Notes: generated by a model from the sequence alone, not told the origin. 64,000 nt of DNA from Streptomyces barkulensis (GCF_002843305.1 NZ_PGSG01000073.1:61887-125886), one strand, 5' to 3'. Positions 53,954-62,677 are shown, counted from the first letter of the stretch. A program made the numbers and translations.

Positions 53954-54244
53954 GTGATCGTACGGATCATGGGTGAGGGGCAGGTCAGGCTGGACGACAG
54001 CCATCTGCCCGGCCTGAACGCACTGGACGACGAACTGCTCCATGAGATGGAGCACGGTGACGAGGCGGGCTTCCGCCGCACCCTCGAAGCCCTGCTGGAC
54101 GCCGTGCGCTCGCTGGGCGCGCCGCTGCCGGACGACGCCCTGGAGCCCTCGGACCTGATCCTGCCCGAGCCCGGCGCCACGCTGGAAGAGGTGCGCGCCA
54201 TGCTGGGCGAGGACGGACTGTTCCCCGCCGACGCCCCGGCCTGA
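53954..54244 (+). CDS. pspAA: PspAA-like PspA-associated protein
   Basis: 96 residues from the GTG at 53954, preceded by GAAGGAGAT. MIVRIMGEGQVRLDDSHLPGLNALDDELLHEMEHGDEAGFRRTLEALLDAVRSLGAPLPDDALEPSDLILPEPGATLEEVRAML is the PspAA family, small acidic proteins found with actinobacterial PspA. Probably a PspA partner or regulator. Expression could be separated from pspA by the hairpin in between. Confidence 0.9.
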   Translation: MIVRIMGEGQVRLDDSHLPGLNALDDELLHEMEHGDEAGFRRTLEALLDAVRSLGAPLPDDALEPSDLILPEPGATLEEVRAMLGEDGLFPADAPA

Positions 54245-54275
54245 GGCGGCCGGGAGCCCCCCGCGGCGGCGCCCG

Positions 54276-55190
54276 CTAGGGGAACGCGGCGGAGGGGACG
54301 TACGGCGACGGCGGCCGCATCCCGCGCAGCCCCACCCAGCCCGCGGTGTCCGGCTCCAGCCCCGCGACCAGCCCGACGTCCAGCGCCCACTGCTGCTCGG
54401 CGGTCAGGCCCTCGATCCGCACCCGGCGGCCCTCGCCCGCAGCCCCCAGGGCGGCGGTCAGCAGCCGGGTGGCCAGCCGCCGCGAGGTCGCGCCCAGCAG
54501 CTCCACCCGGACCTCGGGGCCTTCGGGACCCCCGGACCCCGCGGAGAGGTAGCAGTAGCCGCTGCCGGCGAAGTCGTCGGTGACCAGCAGCCTGGCGTGG
54601 CGGGGCAGCTCCTCGTGGTCCGGCCCGTGGGCGCCGCCGCGCAGCCGACGGTCCACCGAGTCCATCAGGTCGCGGTCCCCGGGGCCGCCCTCGGCCACCG
54701 CGCCGTCGGGGGCGGGCAGCGAGGCGGTCGAGACCTTTCCCGTCAGCCGGGTGGCCGGGTGCAGCTCCAGGCCCGCCCGGCGGCAGACGCGGGCCGCGAC
54801 CGGGTGGGGCGGCACCAGGGCGATCCCGCGCAGGCAGCCGCGGCCGTACTCCAGCGCGCGTTTCAGCAGGGCCCCGCCCACGCCCCGGCCCCGCGCCTCG
54901 GGCAGCACGGCGAGCAGTGACAGTCCCCAGGTGCCCTCCCGCCGCGCGGACAGCACGACCCCGACGGGCCGGCCGGTGGCGTCCTCGGCCAGCCAGCAGC
55001 CGCCGGGGTCGGTACGGGCCAGATGGCGGGGGTGGTGCGGGCGGCGGACGGCCGGGGCGGGCAGCGGCGCGTGACCGGGCGGCGGGGCGCAGGCGGACGG
55101 CGGTGCCAGGAGGGCGGCGTCCGCGACGAACCGCACGGCCTGGGCGTCGTCCTCACGGTCGCGTACCGGGCGCAGCAGCATGACGGCCAT
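54276..55190 (-). CDS. GNAT family N-acetyltransferase
   Basis: 304 residues. The acetyl-CoA-binding motif is LSLLAVLPEARGRGVGGALLKRALEYGRGC (RGxGxG/A), after CWLAEDATGRPVGVVLSARREGTWG. A second, weaker GNAT-like half (YCYLSAGSGGPEGPEVRVELLGATSRRLATRLLTAALGAAGEGRRVRIEGLTAEQQWAL) fills the C-terminus, so it is likely a two-lobe GNAT. The substrate is unknown. Convergent with pspAA. Confidence 0.88.
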   Translation of the reverse strand: MAVMLLRPVRDREDDAQAVRFVADAALLAPPSACAPPPGHAPLPAPAVRRPHHPRHLARTDPGGCWLAEDATGRPVGVVLSARREGTWGLSLLAVLPEARGRGVGGALLKRALEYGRGCLRGIALVPPHPVAARVCRRAGLELHPATRLTGKVSTASLPAPDGAVAEGGPGDRDLMDSVDRRLRGGAHGPDHEELPRHARLLVTDDFAGSGYCYLSAGSGGPEGPEVRVELLGATSRRLATRLLTAALGAAGEGRRVRIEGLTAEQQWALDVGLVAGLEPDTAGWVGLRGMRPPSPYVPSAAFP

Positions 55191-55252
55191 CCTGGCCGAC
55201 CGCGCCGCGCCCGGTCACGTGTCTTCCGCGCCCCGGGCGCGATCCCCGGGGA

Positions 55253-56464
55253 TCACGGCAGGGCGAGCATCCGCTCCAGGGCCAGCTTGGCGAACTTCTC
55301 GGTCTCCGGGTCGACCTGGATGCGGTTGACGACCTTGCCGTCGGCCAGCGACTCCAGGGCCCACACCAGATGGGGCAGGTCGATCCGGTTCATGGTCGAG
55401 CAGAAGCAGACCGTCCGGTCCAGGAAGACGACCTCCTTGCCCTCCGGGGCGAAGCGGTTCGCCAGCCGGCGCACCAGGTTCAGCTCGGTGCCGATCGCCC
55501 ACTTGGAGCCGGCCGGGGCCGCTTCCAGGGTCTTGATGATGTACTCGGTGGAGCCGACGTGGTCGGCGGCCGCGACGACCTCGTGGCGGCACTCGGGGTG
55601 CACCAGCACGTTGACGCCGGGGACGCGCTCGCGCACGTCGCGGACCGAGTCCAGGGTGAAGCGCCCGTGCACCGAGCAGTGGCCGCGCCACAGGATCATC
55701 TTCGCCGCCCGCAGCTCCTCGGCGGTCAGACCGCCGTTCGGCTTGTGCGGGTTGTAGACGACGCAGTCCTCCAGGGACATCCCCATGTCCCGCACGGCGG
55801 TGTTGCGGCCCAGGTGCTGGTCGGGCAGGAACAGCACCTTCTCCCCCTGCCCGAAGGCCCAGTCCAGCGCCCGCCTGGCGTTGGAGGAGGTGCAGATGGT
55901 GCCGCCGTGCCGTCCGGTGAAGGCCTTGATGTCGGCCGAGGAGTTCATGTACGAGACCGGGACGGTGGCGTCGGCGACGCCCGCCTCGGTCAGCACGTCC
56001 CAGCACTCGGCGACCTGCTCGGCGGTGGCCATGTCCGCCATCGAGCAGCCCGCGGCCAGGTCGGGCAGGACGACCTGCTGCCGGTCGGAGGTGAGGATGT
56101 CGGCGGACTCGGCCATGAAGTGCACGCCGCAGAAGACGATGTACTCCGCCTCCGGGCGGGCGGCGGCGTCCCGGGCGAGCTTGAAGGAGTCGCCGGTGAC
56201 GTCGGCGAACTGGATGACCTCGTCGCGCTGGTAGTGGTGGCCGAGCACGAAGACCTTCTCGCCCAGCCGCTCCTTGGCCGCGCGGGCGCGCTCGATCAGG
56301 CCGGGGTCCGACGGGGAGGGCAGGTCGCCGGGGCACTCCACTCCGCGCTCGCTCCTCGGGTCGGCGTCGCGGCCGAGGAGAAGCAGGGCCAGCGGGGTCG
56401 GCTGGACGTCCAGGGCGTCCCCGGGGGTGGCCGGGGCGGGGGCGGAAGGCGGGGCGGTGTTCAC
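55253..56464 (-). CDS. nadA: quinolinate synthase
   Basis: 403 residues from the GTG at 56464, chosen because GAAAGG lies about 9 bp upstream; a GTG at 56473 abuts that sequence. It makes quinolinate from iminoaspartate and dihydroxyacetone phosphate using a [4Fe-4S] cluster. Key segments: FVLGHHYQRDEVIQFADVTGDSF, YIVFCGVHFMAESADIL, LPDLAAGCSMADMA, LVHPECRHEVV and VVFLDRTVCFCSTMNRIDL, the cysteines of which bind the cluster. The upstream region carries three CGTCA-type dyads, suggesting NAD-dependent control by an unidentified repressor. The nadB and nadC genes are not in the window. Confidence 0.96.
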   Translation of the reverse strand: MNTAPPSAPAPATPGDALDVQPTPLALLLLGRDADPRSERGVECPGDLPSPSDPGLIERARAAKERLGEKVFVLGHHYQRDEVIQFADVTGDSFKLARDAAARPEAEYIVFCGVHFMAESADILTSDRQQVVLPDLAAGCSMADMATAEQVAECWDVLTEAGVADATVPVSYMNSSADIKAFTGRHGGTICTSSNARRALDWAFGQGEKVLFLPDQHLGRNTAVRDMGMSLEDCVVYNPHKPNGGLTAEELRAAKMILWRGHCSVHGRFTLDSVRDVRERVPGVNVLVHPECRHEVVAAADHVGSTEYIIKTLEAAPAGSKWAIGTELNLVRRLANRFAPEGKEVVFLDRTVCFCSTMNRIDLPHLVWALESLADGKVVNRIQVDPETEKFAKLALERMLALP

Positions 56465-56499
56465 GGCACGCACCCTTTCATCGGCTCAGCGGGTCTTTT

Positions 56500-56569
56500 C
56501 GTCGGATTGACGCTATCTATCATAACCCCTTCACGTCATATTGACGATGCCGATCGCGTCAATGTGACG
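56500..56569. promoter_or_regulatory. nadA promoter with three CGTCA-N3-TGACG-type dyads
   Basis: Dyads at 56500-56512 (imperfect left half CGTCG), 56534-56546 (CGTCATATTGACG, perfect arms) and 56557-56569 (CGTCAATGTGACG, perfect arms). A TATGAT box on the minus strand (about 56519-56525) falls between the first two, so two dyads sit at or upstream of the -35 region and one just after the -10 region. Confidence 0.6.
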
Positions 56570-56716
56570 CACCCCCGCCCGCCCGCGCGGGAGTGACCGC
56601 CGGGCACCGGGTGTGCGAGCATGAAAGACGCAAGACGCGCCCGGCCTGGAATGAAACCGGGAAGCCGCCTGTTGAGCAGGCGGCAGAGCAGTCCGTACAA
56701 CCCGGGAGAGAAGCAG

Positions 56717-57073
56717 ATGTCCGTATCGGACGAGACCGCTGTGACGACTGACGGAATCATCCTGTCCGACGCCGCCGCGGCGAAGGTCAAGAGCCTGCTC
56801 GAACAGGAGGGCCGTGAGGACCTGGCCCTGCGCGTCGCCGTTCAGCCCGGCGGCTGCTCCGGCCTGCGCTACCAGCTCTTCTTCGACGAGCGGTCGCTGG
56901 ACGGCGACGTCGTCAAGGAGTTCGACGGCGTCCGCGTCGTGACCGACCGGATGAGCGCCCCGTACCTGGGCGGCGCCTCCATCGACTTCGTCGACACCAT
57001 CGAGAAGCAGGGCTTCACCATCGACAACCCGAACGCCACGGGCTCCTGCGCCTGCGGTGACTCCTTCAGCTGA
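56717..57073 (+). CDS. erpA: A-type iron-sulfur insertion protein (ErpA/HesB)
   Basis: 118 residues from the ATG at 56717, with GGGAGA upstream. ILSDAAAAKVKSLL, LRVAVQPGGCSGLRYQLFFD and the C-terminal GSCACGDSFS supply the three conserved cysteines of A-type carriers, which deliver Fe-S clusters to apoproteins. Divergent from nadA, whose product is an Fe-S enzyme, so the pairing makes functional sense; ctaC/ctaD and a cysteine desulfurase gene lie nearby. Confidence 0.95.
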   Translation: MSVSDETAVTTDGIILSDAAAAKVKSLLEQEGREDLALRVAVQPGGCSGLRYQLFFDERSLDGDVVKEFDGVRVVTDRMSAPYLGGASIDFVDTIEKQGFTIDNPNATGSCACGDSFS

Positions 57074-57104
57074 GCCGCCCGCCCGACGCGGCGCACACGA
57101 CACA

Positions 57105-57145
57105 CCGAAGGCGGCGGCCCCCGACCGGGGGACCGCCGCCTTCGG
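57105..57145. terminator. bidirectional hairpin terminator
   Basis: A 13-bp perfect stem (CCGAAGGCGGCGG and its complement) plus five inner G-C pairs, between the convergent erpA and membrane-protein genes. Confidence 0.78.
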
Positions 57146-57163
57146 CATGCCGTTCCCCCTCGC

Positions 57164-58633
57164 TCACTCCTGCGGAGCGCCCTCGGGCAGCCGCTCGCCC
57201 TCCTCGTCCAGGATCTCGCGGTCGCCCACCGGCTCGTCGAGCTCCACCTCCACGGTCATGTCCTTGGCGACCAGCACACAGGCCCTGCCCGGCTCCCGGG
57301 GCTCGCCGGTGATCCGCACCGTCACCTTCCCGGCGCTCTCCTCGGCGCTCGCGCTGTACTCGTCGCACACCCCGCCCCAGAAGTGGACCGTGAGCGTGCG
57401 GTCCCCCGGCCCGTACTCCTCGACGTAGGTGGCGGTCCTGATCCGCTCCTCGGGACGCGGGCCCGGGGTGCCCGGCGCGGACGTGGAGTCGTCCCCGGCG
57501 GAGGGCGGCGCCAGGAACTCCGGCTCCACCGCAGGGTGGGTCACCGTGTGCGTCCCCCCGCCCGCCGGCGCCACCTCGAACAGCCAGGAGGGAACGAGCA
57601 GTTCACGTCCCTGCGAGGAGTACGCCGACAGCCCGAACGCCGCCCCCGTCACCTCCACCGGCTCCCTGTCCCCGGCCGGGCCGCAGGGCTCGGGACCGCC
57701 CCCACCGCCCGGCCGCTCCGGATCGCCGTCGGCGGGCGGGACGTCTCCCGGCTCCCCGGCCCCCGGCCCGGCGCCCCCCGGCTCCGGCTTCGGGGCGTCC
57801 TTCTCCGGCGGCCCCGAGCACTTCAGCCCCAGATCCACCCGGCCGCCGCGCTCGTTGAGCGCGGCCAGGGTCTCCTCGGCGTCCATGACCGGGTACTCGG
57901 CGCCACCGTCGGCCTTCTCCAGCCCGACCGCCCGGCCGTTGCCGCTGGCCGGCGTGCCTTCGTGGCCGACACCGATCTCCGTCGTCCAGCCGTGGACGGG
58001 CAGCCCGTCCTGCCGGGGCTCGACACGGACGATCCGCAGCCCGCCCCGCTCCTGCCCGGCATCCACCTCGGCGCCCTCCAGGCCGAGGGCCTTCACGACG
58101 GGCCGGGCCGCCTCCTTCGCCTCCTTCTCGGAGATCTCCCCGGCCTTCAGCGGCACCGCGCCGGTGAACGACCAGGCGCCCGAGGCGGCGTCCACGGTGA
58201 GGTTCCTGTCCTTGCCGCCGACCGTCCAGGAACCGTCCTTCCCGCGGACCTCGCCGCGCACCTCCAGCGCCTTCGCCAGCTCGGCCACCTCCTCCTCGCC
58301 GACCTTTCCGGCGGGCCGGTAGACCGGGGCCGAGCCGGGGCCGTCGGGCAGGGGAGCGGACGCCTTGTAGACCGGGCCGCCGGGGGCGGGCTCGCCGGGC
58401 GCGATCCCGCGCTCCGGCGAGGCGGCGCGGGCCTGCCCGTAGCCGTCCAGGACCAGCGGCTCGGGCCTGTCCCGGTCGCTGTGCCCGGCCGCGTCCGAGG
58501 CCCCGCCGCTCCCGGCGGTCGAGGCCCAGTACGCGCCGCCGCCTCCGGCCAGCAGGACGGCGAGGGCCACCGAGACGGTCGTCAGCCCGCGTCGCCGGGT
58601 TCGGGTGGGTTCCGTGGTGTGGTCGGCGCTCAC
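57164..58633 (-). CDS. membrane-anchored extracellular protein of unknown function
   Basis: 489 residues from the GTG at 58633, with GGAG upstream. A basic N-terminus and one hydrophobic helix (LTTVSVALAVLLAGGGGAYWAS, about residues 18-39) leave the rest outside the cell. The external part has a globular region (about 95-270, with KAGEISEKEAKEAARPVVKALGLEGAEVDAG), a Gly/Pro-rich linker and a C-terminal region with two cysteine-containing segments (FWGGVCDEYSAS, GRACVLVAKDMTVEVELDEPVGDREILD). I do not recognise the family. It lies divergent from the adenosine kinase gene in many streptomycetes. Confidence 0.72.
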   Translation of the reverse strand: MSADHTTEPTRTRRRGLTTVSVALAVLLAGGGGAYWASTAGSGGASDAAGHSDRDRPEPLVLDGYGQARAASPERGIAPGEPAPGGPVYKASAPLPDGPGSAPVYRPAGKVGEEEVAELAKALEVRGEVRGKDGSWTVGGKDRNLTVDAASGAWSFTGAVPLKAGEISEKEAKEAARPVVKALGLEGAEVDAGQERGGLRIVRVEPRQDGLPVHGWTTEIGVGHEGTPASGNGRAVGLEKADGGAEYPVMDAEETLAALNERGGRVDLGLKCSGPPEKDAPKPEPGGAGPGAGEPGDVPPADGDPERPGGGGGPEPCGPAGDREPVEVTGAAFGLSAYSSQGRELLVPSWLFEVAPAGGGTHTVTHPAVEPEFLAPPSAGDDSTSAPGTPGPRPEERIRTATYVEEYGPGDRTLTVHFWGGVCDEYSASAEESAGKVTVRITGEPREPGRACVLVAKDMTVEVELDEPVGDREILDEEGERLPEGAPQE

Positions 58634-58845
58634 CGCATCGCTCCTTCGGTTCCGTGCACCGTGCGTCCGCGTGCCGCGCGTCCCCGGTGCCTGTCTCTCC
58701 AGCCGTGCGCCGGTGTGACGGGAGCGGACCGCGGACGGTTCCACCGGGACGGCCGCGGGAGGAACGCAAGGCTCCGGGCGGACGGGAGGAGACGAACAAG
58801 TAGCGTGGTGTACCCGCAGTCCCCGCCTCCCAGGAGCAGCCCGCC

Positions 58846-59820
58846 GTGCGTATCGCTGTCACCGGCTCCATCGCCACCGACCATCTGATGACCTTCCCCG
58901 GCCGCTTCGCCGACCAGCTCGTCGGCGACCGGCTCCACACGGTGTCGCTGTCCTTCCTTGCCGACACCCTCAACATCCGGCGCGGCGGCGTCGGCGCGAA
59001 CATCAGCTTCGGCATGGGCCAGCTCGGGGTGCGTCCGGTCCTCGTGGGAGCGGCGGGCGCCGACTTCGAGGAGTACCGCGCCTGGCTGGAGCGGCACGGT
59101 GTGGACACCGAGTCGGTGCGCATCTCCGAGATCGCGCACACCGCGCGCTTCGTGTGCACCACCGACACCGACCACAACCAGATCGGCACCTTCTACACCG
59201 GCGCCATGAGCGAGGCCCGGCTGATCGAGCTCAAGACGGTCGCCGACCGGGTCGGCGGGCTGGACCTGGTCCACATCGGAGCGGACGACCCCGAGGCGAT
59301 GATGCGCCACACCGAGGAGTGCCGCACCCGCTCCATCCCCTTCGCCGCCGACTACTCCCAGCAGCTCGCCCGGATGGAGGGGGAGGAGATCCGCGGACTC
59401 ACCGAGGGCGCGGCCTACCTGTTCACCAACGAGTACGAGGCCGGGCTGGTGGAGTCCAAGACCGGCTGGAGCGCGCGGGACATCCTCGACCGGGTCGGCG
59501 CCCGGGTCACCACGCTGGGCTCCAAGGGGGTCCGCATCGAGCGGGCGGGCCGCGAGACCCTCACCGTGCCCTGCCCCGACGAGGAGGCCAAGGTCGATCC
59601 GACGGGCGTCGGCGACGCCTTCCGGGCCGGCTTCCTGTCGGGCCTGGCCTGGAACCTCGGACTGGAGCGCGCCGCACAGCTCGGCTGCATGCTCGCCACG
59701 CTGGTGATCGAGACGCTGGGCACCCAGGAGTACGAGCTGAAGCGCTCCCACTTCCTGGAGCGCTTCACCAAGACCTACGGCGAGGACGCCGCGGCCGAGG
59801 TGCGGGCCTGCCTGTCCTGA
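58846..59820 (+). CDS. adenosine kinase-like PfkB carbohydrate kinase
   Basis: 324 residues from the GTG at 58846, with CAGGAG upstream. It closely resembles the Mycobacterium tuberculosis AdoK type: IAVTGSIATDHLM at the start, RRGGVGANISFGMGQLG, VGAAGADFEEYRAWLERHGVD, HTARFVCTTDTD, GAMSEARLIEL and DPTGVGDAFRAGFLSG with the catalytic Asp. The likely reaction is adenosine plus ATP giving AMP; some members may act on other nucleosides or sugars. Confidence 0.9.
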   Translation: MRIAVTGSIATDHLMTFPGRFADQLVGDRLHTVSLSFLADTLNIRRGGVGANISFGMGQLGVRPVLVGAAGADFEEYRAWLERHGVDTESVRISEIAHTARFVCTTDTDHNQIGTFYTGAMSEARLIELKTVADRVGGLDLVHIGADDPEAMMRHTEECRTRSIPFAADYSQQLARMEGEEIRGLTEGAAYLFTNEYEAGLVESKTGWSARDILDRVGARVTTLGSKGVRIERAGRETLTVPCPDEEAKVDPTGVGDAFRAGFLSGLAWNLGLERAAQLGCMLATLVIETLGTQEYELKRSHFLERFTKTYGEDAAAEVRACLS

Positions 59821-59827
59821 ACACGCG

Positions 59828-59883
59828 CGCCTGTCGTCCCTCCGCCCCCCGGCGGATGCCGGGGGGCGGAGGGACGACAGGCG
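59828..59883. terminator. bidirectional hairpin terminator
   Basis: A perfect 26-bp stem (59828-59853 with 59858-59883) and a 4-nt loop GGAT, between two convergent genes. Confidence 0.85.
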
Positions 59884-59890
59884 GAGGGCG

Positions 59891-61333
59891 TCAGGCGGTG
59901 CGGCGCACCCGGTGGGCGTGGCCCCGCACCCCCAGGTACTCGTGACCGCGCATCTCGCACCAGGCCGGGACGTCCAGCCGGGCCGCCTCGTCGTCGGCGA
60001 GCAGCAGGACCGTGCCGCCCACCGGCACCCGGTCGATCACCTTCGCCAGCTCGATCACCGGGATCGGGCACCGCTTGCCCCGGGAGTCGACGGTGAGCGC
60101 CGCCTCCCGGCCGGGGTCCGCGGCCTTCGGTCCGCCGTTCTCCCCGTGGTCCGCCGTGCCCGCCGTGTCCGTCCCGGTCGCCGCGGCCGGGGCCCGGAGC
60201 CGGTCGCGCACCTCCCGCACCGCCTCCGGCAGCACCGCCAGGAAGGCGTCGACGTCCGCCCCGGCCGTGCCCGGCGGCAGCGACACCCGGACGTTGCCCT
60301 CGGAGAGCACCCCCATCGCGCGCAGCACATGACTGGGGACCAGCGTGCTGGAGGTGCACGAGGAGCCGGAGGAGACCGAGAACCCCGCCCGGTCCAGGGC
60401 GTGGAGCAGCGCCTCGCCGTCCACGTACAGACAGGAGAAGGTCACCACGTGCGGCAGCCGGCGCACCGGGTCGCCCACCACCTCCACGTCCGGCACCAGC
60501 GCGGGCACCTCGGCGCGTACGCGGTCCACCAGGGCGCGCAGCCGGGCCGCCTCGGCGTCCGCCTCCGCCCGTACCGCCCGCAGCGAGGCCGCCGCCGCGA
60601 CGATCGCGGGGAGGTCGGCGAAGCCGGGGGAGCGCCCCGACTCCCGCTCGTCCGCCGGGGGCGGCGGGGCGAACCGAACCCCCTTGCGCACCGCCAGCAG
60701 ACCGACCCCGCCCGGCCCGCCCCACTTGTGCGCACTGGCCGCCAGCAGGGACCACCGCCCGGGCACCGGGCCCCACGCCAGCGACTGGGCGGCGTCCACC
60801 AGCAGCGGCACCCCGGCCCCGGCGCAGGCTTCGGCCACCTCCTCCACCGGCTGCTCGGTGCCCACCTCATGGTTGGCGGACTGCAGGCAGGCCAGCGCGG
60901 TCCCTCCCTCCGGGGAGCCGCTCACACGCAGCGCCGCGCCGAAGGCCGCCGCCTCCACCCGTCCCGTGCGGTCCACCGGCACCCGCACCACCGTCCCGCC
61001 GCCCGCCTCATGGGCCTCGGCGGCGTGGAGCACGGCCGAGTGCTCCACGGCGGAGACCACCAGGGCGCGTCCGGCCCGCCGCCTCCCGGCGAGCGCGCCC
61101 GCGATGCCGGTGTGCAGGGAGCGGGTGCCCGAGGGGGTGAAGACCAGCTCGTCCGGGCGGCATCCCACCGCCTCGGCCGCCGCCTCGCGCGCCGCGTCCA
61201 GCAGCAGCCGGGCCCGCCGGCCCTCGCGGTGCAGCCGGGTGGGGTCGGCCCAGCCCTCGTCGAGCGCGGCGAGCAGCGCCTGGCGGGCGACGGGGTGGAG
61301 GGGGAGGGAGGAGGCTGCGTCGAAGTAGGGCAC
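59891..61333 (-). CDS. cysteine desulfurase fused to a C-terminal TusA-like sulfur carrier domain
   Basis: 480 residues. The first about 375 residues are a NifS/IscS-type aminotransferase: YFDAASSLPLHPVARQALL, LLVDAAQSLAWG, PLP-lysine in ASAHKWGGPGGVGLL and the catalytic Cys in SVSSGSSCTSST. After a Gly/Ala-rich linker, the last about 75 residues (ALTVDSRGKRCPIPVIELAKVIDRVPVGGTVLLLADDEAARLDVPAWCEMRGHEYL) form a TusA/SirA domain with its CPxP persulfide-acceptor motif. The enzyme would take sulfur from cysteine and pass it within the same chain to the carrier. Destination (thio-tRNA, cofactors or Fe-S) is not shown. Confidence 0.92.
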   Translation of the reverse strand: MPYFDAASSLPLHPVARQALLAALDEGWADPTRLHREGRRARLLLDAAREAAAEAVGCRPDELVFTPSGTRSLHTGIAGALAGRRRAGRALVVSAVEHSAVLHAAEAHEAGGGTVVRVPVDRTGRVEAAAFGAALRVSGSPEGGTALACLQSANHEVGTEQPVEEVAEACAGAGVPLLVDAAQSLAWGPVPGRWSLLAASAHKWGGPGGVGLLAVRKGVRFAPPPPADERESGRSPGFADLPAIVAAAASLRAVRAEADAEAARLRALVDRVRAEVPALVPDVEVVGDPVRRLPHVVTFSCLYVDGEALLHALDRAGFSVSSGSSCTSSTLVPSHVLRAMGVLSEGNVRVSLPPGTAGADVDAFLAVLPEAVREVRDRLRAPAAATGTDTAGTADHGENGGPKAADPGREAALTVDSRGKRCPIPVIELAKVIDRVPVGGTVLLLADDEAARLDVPAWCEMRGHEYLGVRGHAHRVRRTA

Positions 61334-61696
61334 ACCGGCACGCTAACGCGCCCGCCGCGCCGTGTGCCGCCGGGACCGTGCGGGCCGCGGAGGCGGCCGT
61401 TCCGTTCCCGCCCTGCCTGTTCCCGCCCTGCCCAGCCTTGCCTGTTCCCGCCCTGCCCCGGCCCTGCCTGTTCCCGCCCTGCCCCGGCCCTGCCTGTTCC
61501 CGCCCTGCCCCGGCCTGGTTCCACCCCATCGGAGGGCCTCGCGGCGCGTTGGGCACCCTCCCCGCGCGACCCCAAATAGCGTCCAGTAGGGTTTGCTCCG
61601 CATAAACATCCAAACCCCTGCCCGTGCCAGGGCCGGCGCCCGACCACACACGGCCGAGCCCGGGCCGAGCGGGCGAGACTCTCGGGAAGGCGCTAC
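61334..61696. other. intergenic region between the desulfurase gene and ctaC
   Basis: 363 bp. The first half is a minisatellite (61405-61516). The second half, next to ctaC, is the presumed promoter and leader of the oxidase operon with AAACATCCAAACC, an unusually AT-rich stretch, near 61605. Confidence 0.6.
61405..61516. repeat. minisatellite, 26-bp unit
   Basis: The core TTCCCGCCCTGC occurs five times (61405, 61420, 61445, 61471, 61497). The last three are spaced 25-26 bp apart with CCCGGCCCTGCCTG between them. Confidence 0.8.
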
Positions 61697-62674
61697 GTGA
61701 GTCCCAACGGCTCCGACCTCCCCCACCGCCCTGCGGGCGTGGGCGGTACCCCCATGGCGCGGCGCCCGATGCGGCGGAAGCTGCCGCAGGCGCTTGCTGC
61801 GGGCCTGGTCCTGGCGACCGCCACCGGTTGCACATACAAGGACTTCCCCCGCCTCGGCATGCCCACCCCGGTCACGGAGGAGGCGCCGCGGATCCTCTCC
61901 CTGTGGCAGGGCTCGTGGGCGGCAGCGCTCGCGGTGGGCGTCCTGGTGTGGGGCCTGATCCTGTGGTGCGTCATCGTCTACCGGCGCACCAGGACCAAGG
62001 TCGAGGTACCTCCGCAGACCCGGTACAACATGCCCATCGAGGCGTTGTACACGGTGGTTCCTCTCATCATCATCTCGGTGCTCTTCTACTTCACGGCCCG
62101 TGACGAGACCAAGCTCCTGGAGCTTTCCGAGAAGCCGGACCACGTGATCAACGTGGTCGGCTACCAGTGGAGCTGGGGCTTCAACTACCTGGAGGACGTG
62201 GACGGCGACACCTCCACGTCCAACACGGACGCCGACGAGCTCTCCGGCATCCCCGCCGACATGCTCGAGGCCGTCCCCGAGGGCGCCGAGGGCGTCTACG
62301 TGGCGGGCACGCCGGCCGACAAGAACCCCCAGACCGGCAACCCCGGCCCGACCCTGTGGCTGCCCAAGGGGGAGAAGGTCCGGTTCATCCTGACCTCGCG
62401 CGACGTCATCCACTCCTTCTGGGTCGTGCCGTTCCTGTTCAAGCAGGACGTCATCCCCGGTCACACCAACCAGTTCGAGGTGACCCCCGAGAAGGAGGGC
62501 ACCTTCCTGGGCAAGTGCGCCGAGCTGTGCGGCGTCGACCACGCCCGGATGCTGTTCAACGTGAAGGTCGTCTCCCCGGAGCGCTACCAGCAGCACCTGG
62601 AGGAACTGGCGGAGAAGGGCCAGACCGGCTACATCCCGGCGGGCGGAGCCCGCCAAGAGCGAGAAGGCCAGTAA
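61697..62674 (+). CDS. ctaC: cytochrome c oxidase subunit II
   Basis: 325 residues from the GTG at 61697, with GGGAAGG upstream. A lipoprotein-type signal (LAAGLVLATATGC) and two transmembrane helices (WAAALAVGVLVWGLILWCVIVY and EALYTVVPLIIISVLFYF) precede the outer CuA domain: VVGYQWSWGFNY, DVIHSFWVVPFLFK and the CuA site CAELCGVDHARM. It takes electrons from the cytochrome bc1/c complex and passes them to subunit I. ctaD begins 3 bp after its stop. Confidence 0.97.
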   Translation: MSPNGSDLPHRPAGVGGTPMARRPMRRKLPQALAAGLVLATATGCTYKDFPRLGMPTPVTEEAPRILSLWQGSWAAALAVGVLVWGLILWCVIVYRRTRTKVEVPPQTRYNMPIEALYTVVPLIIISVLFYFTARDETKLLELSEKPDHVINVVGYQWSWGFNYLEDVDGDTSTSNTDADELSGIPADMLEAVPEGAEGVYVAGTPADKNPQTGNPGPTLWLPKGEKVRFILTSRDVIHSFWVVPFLFKQDVIPGHTNQFEVTPEKEGTFLGKCAELCGVDHARMLFNVKVVSPERYQQHLEELAEKGQTGYIPAGGARQEREGQ

Positions 62675-62677
62675 CCC

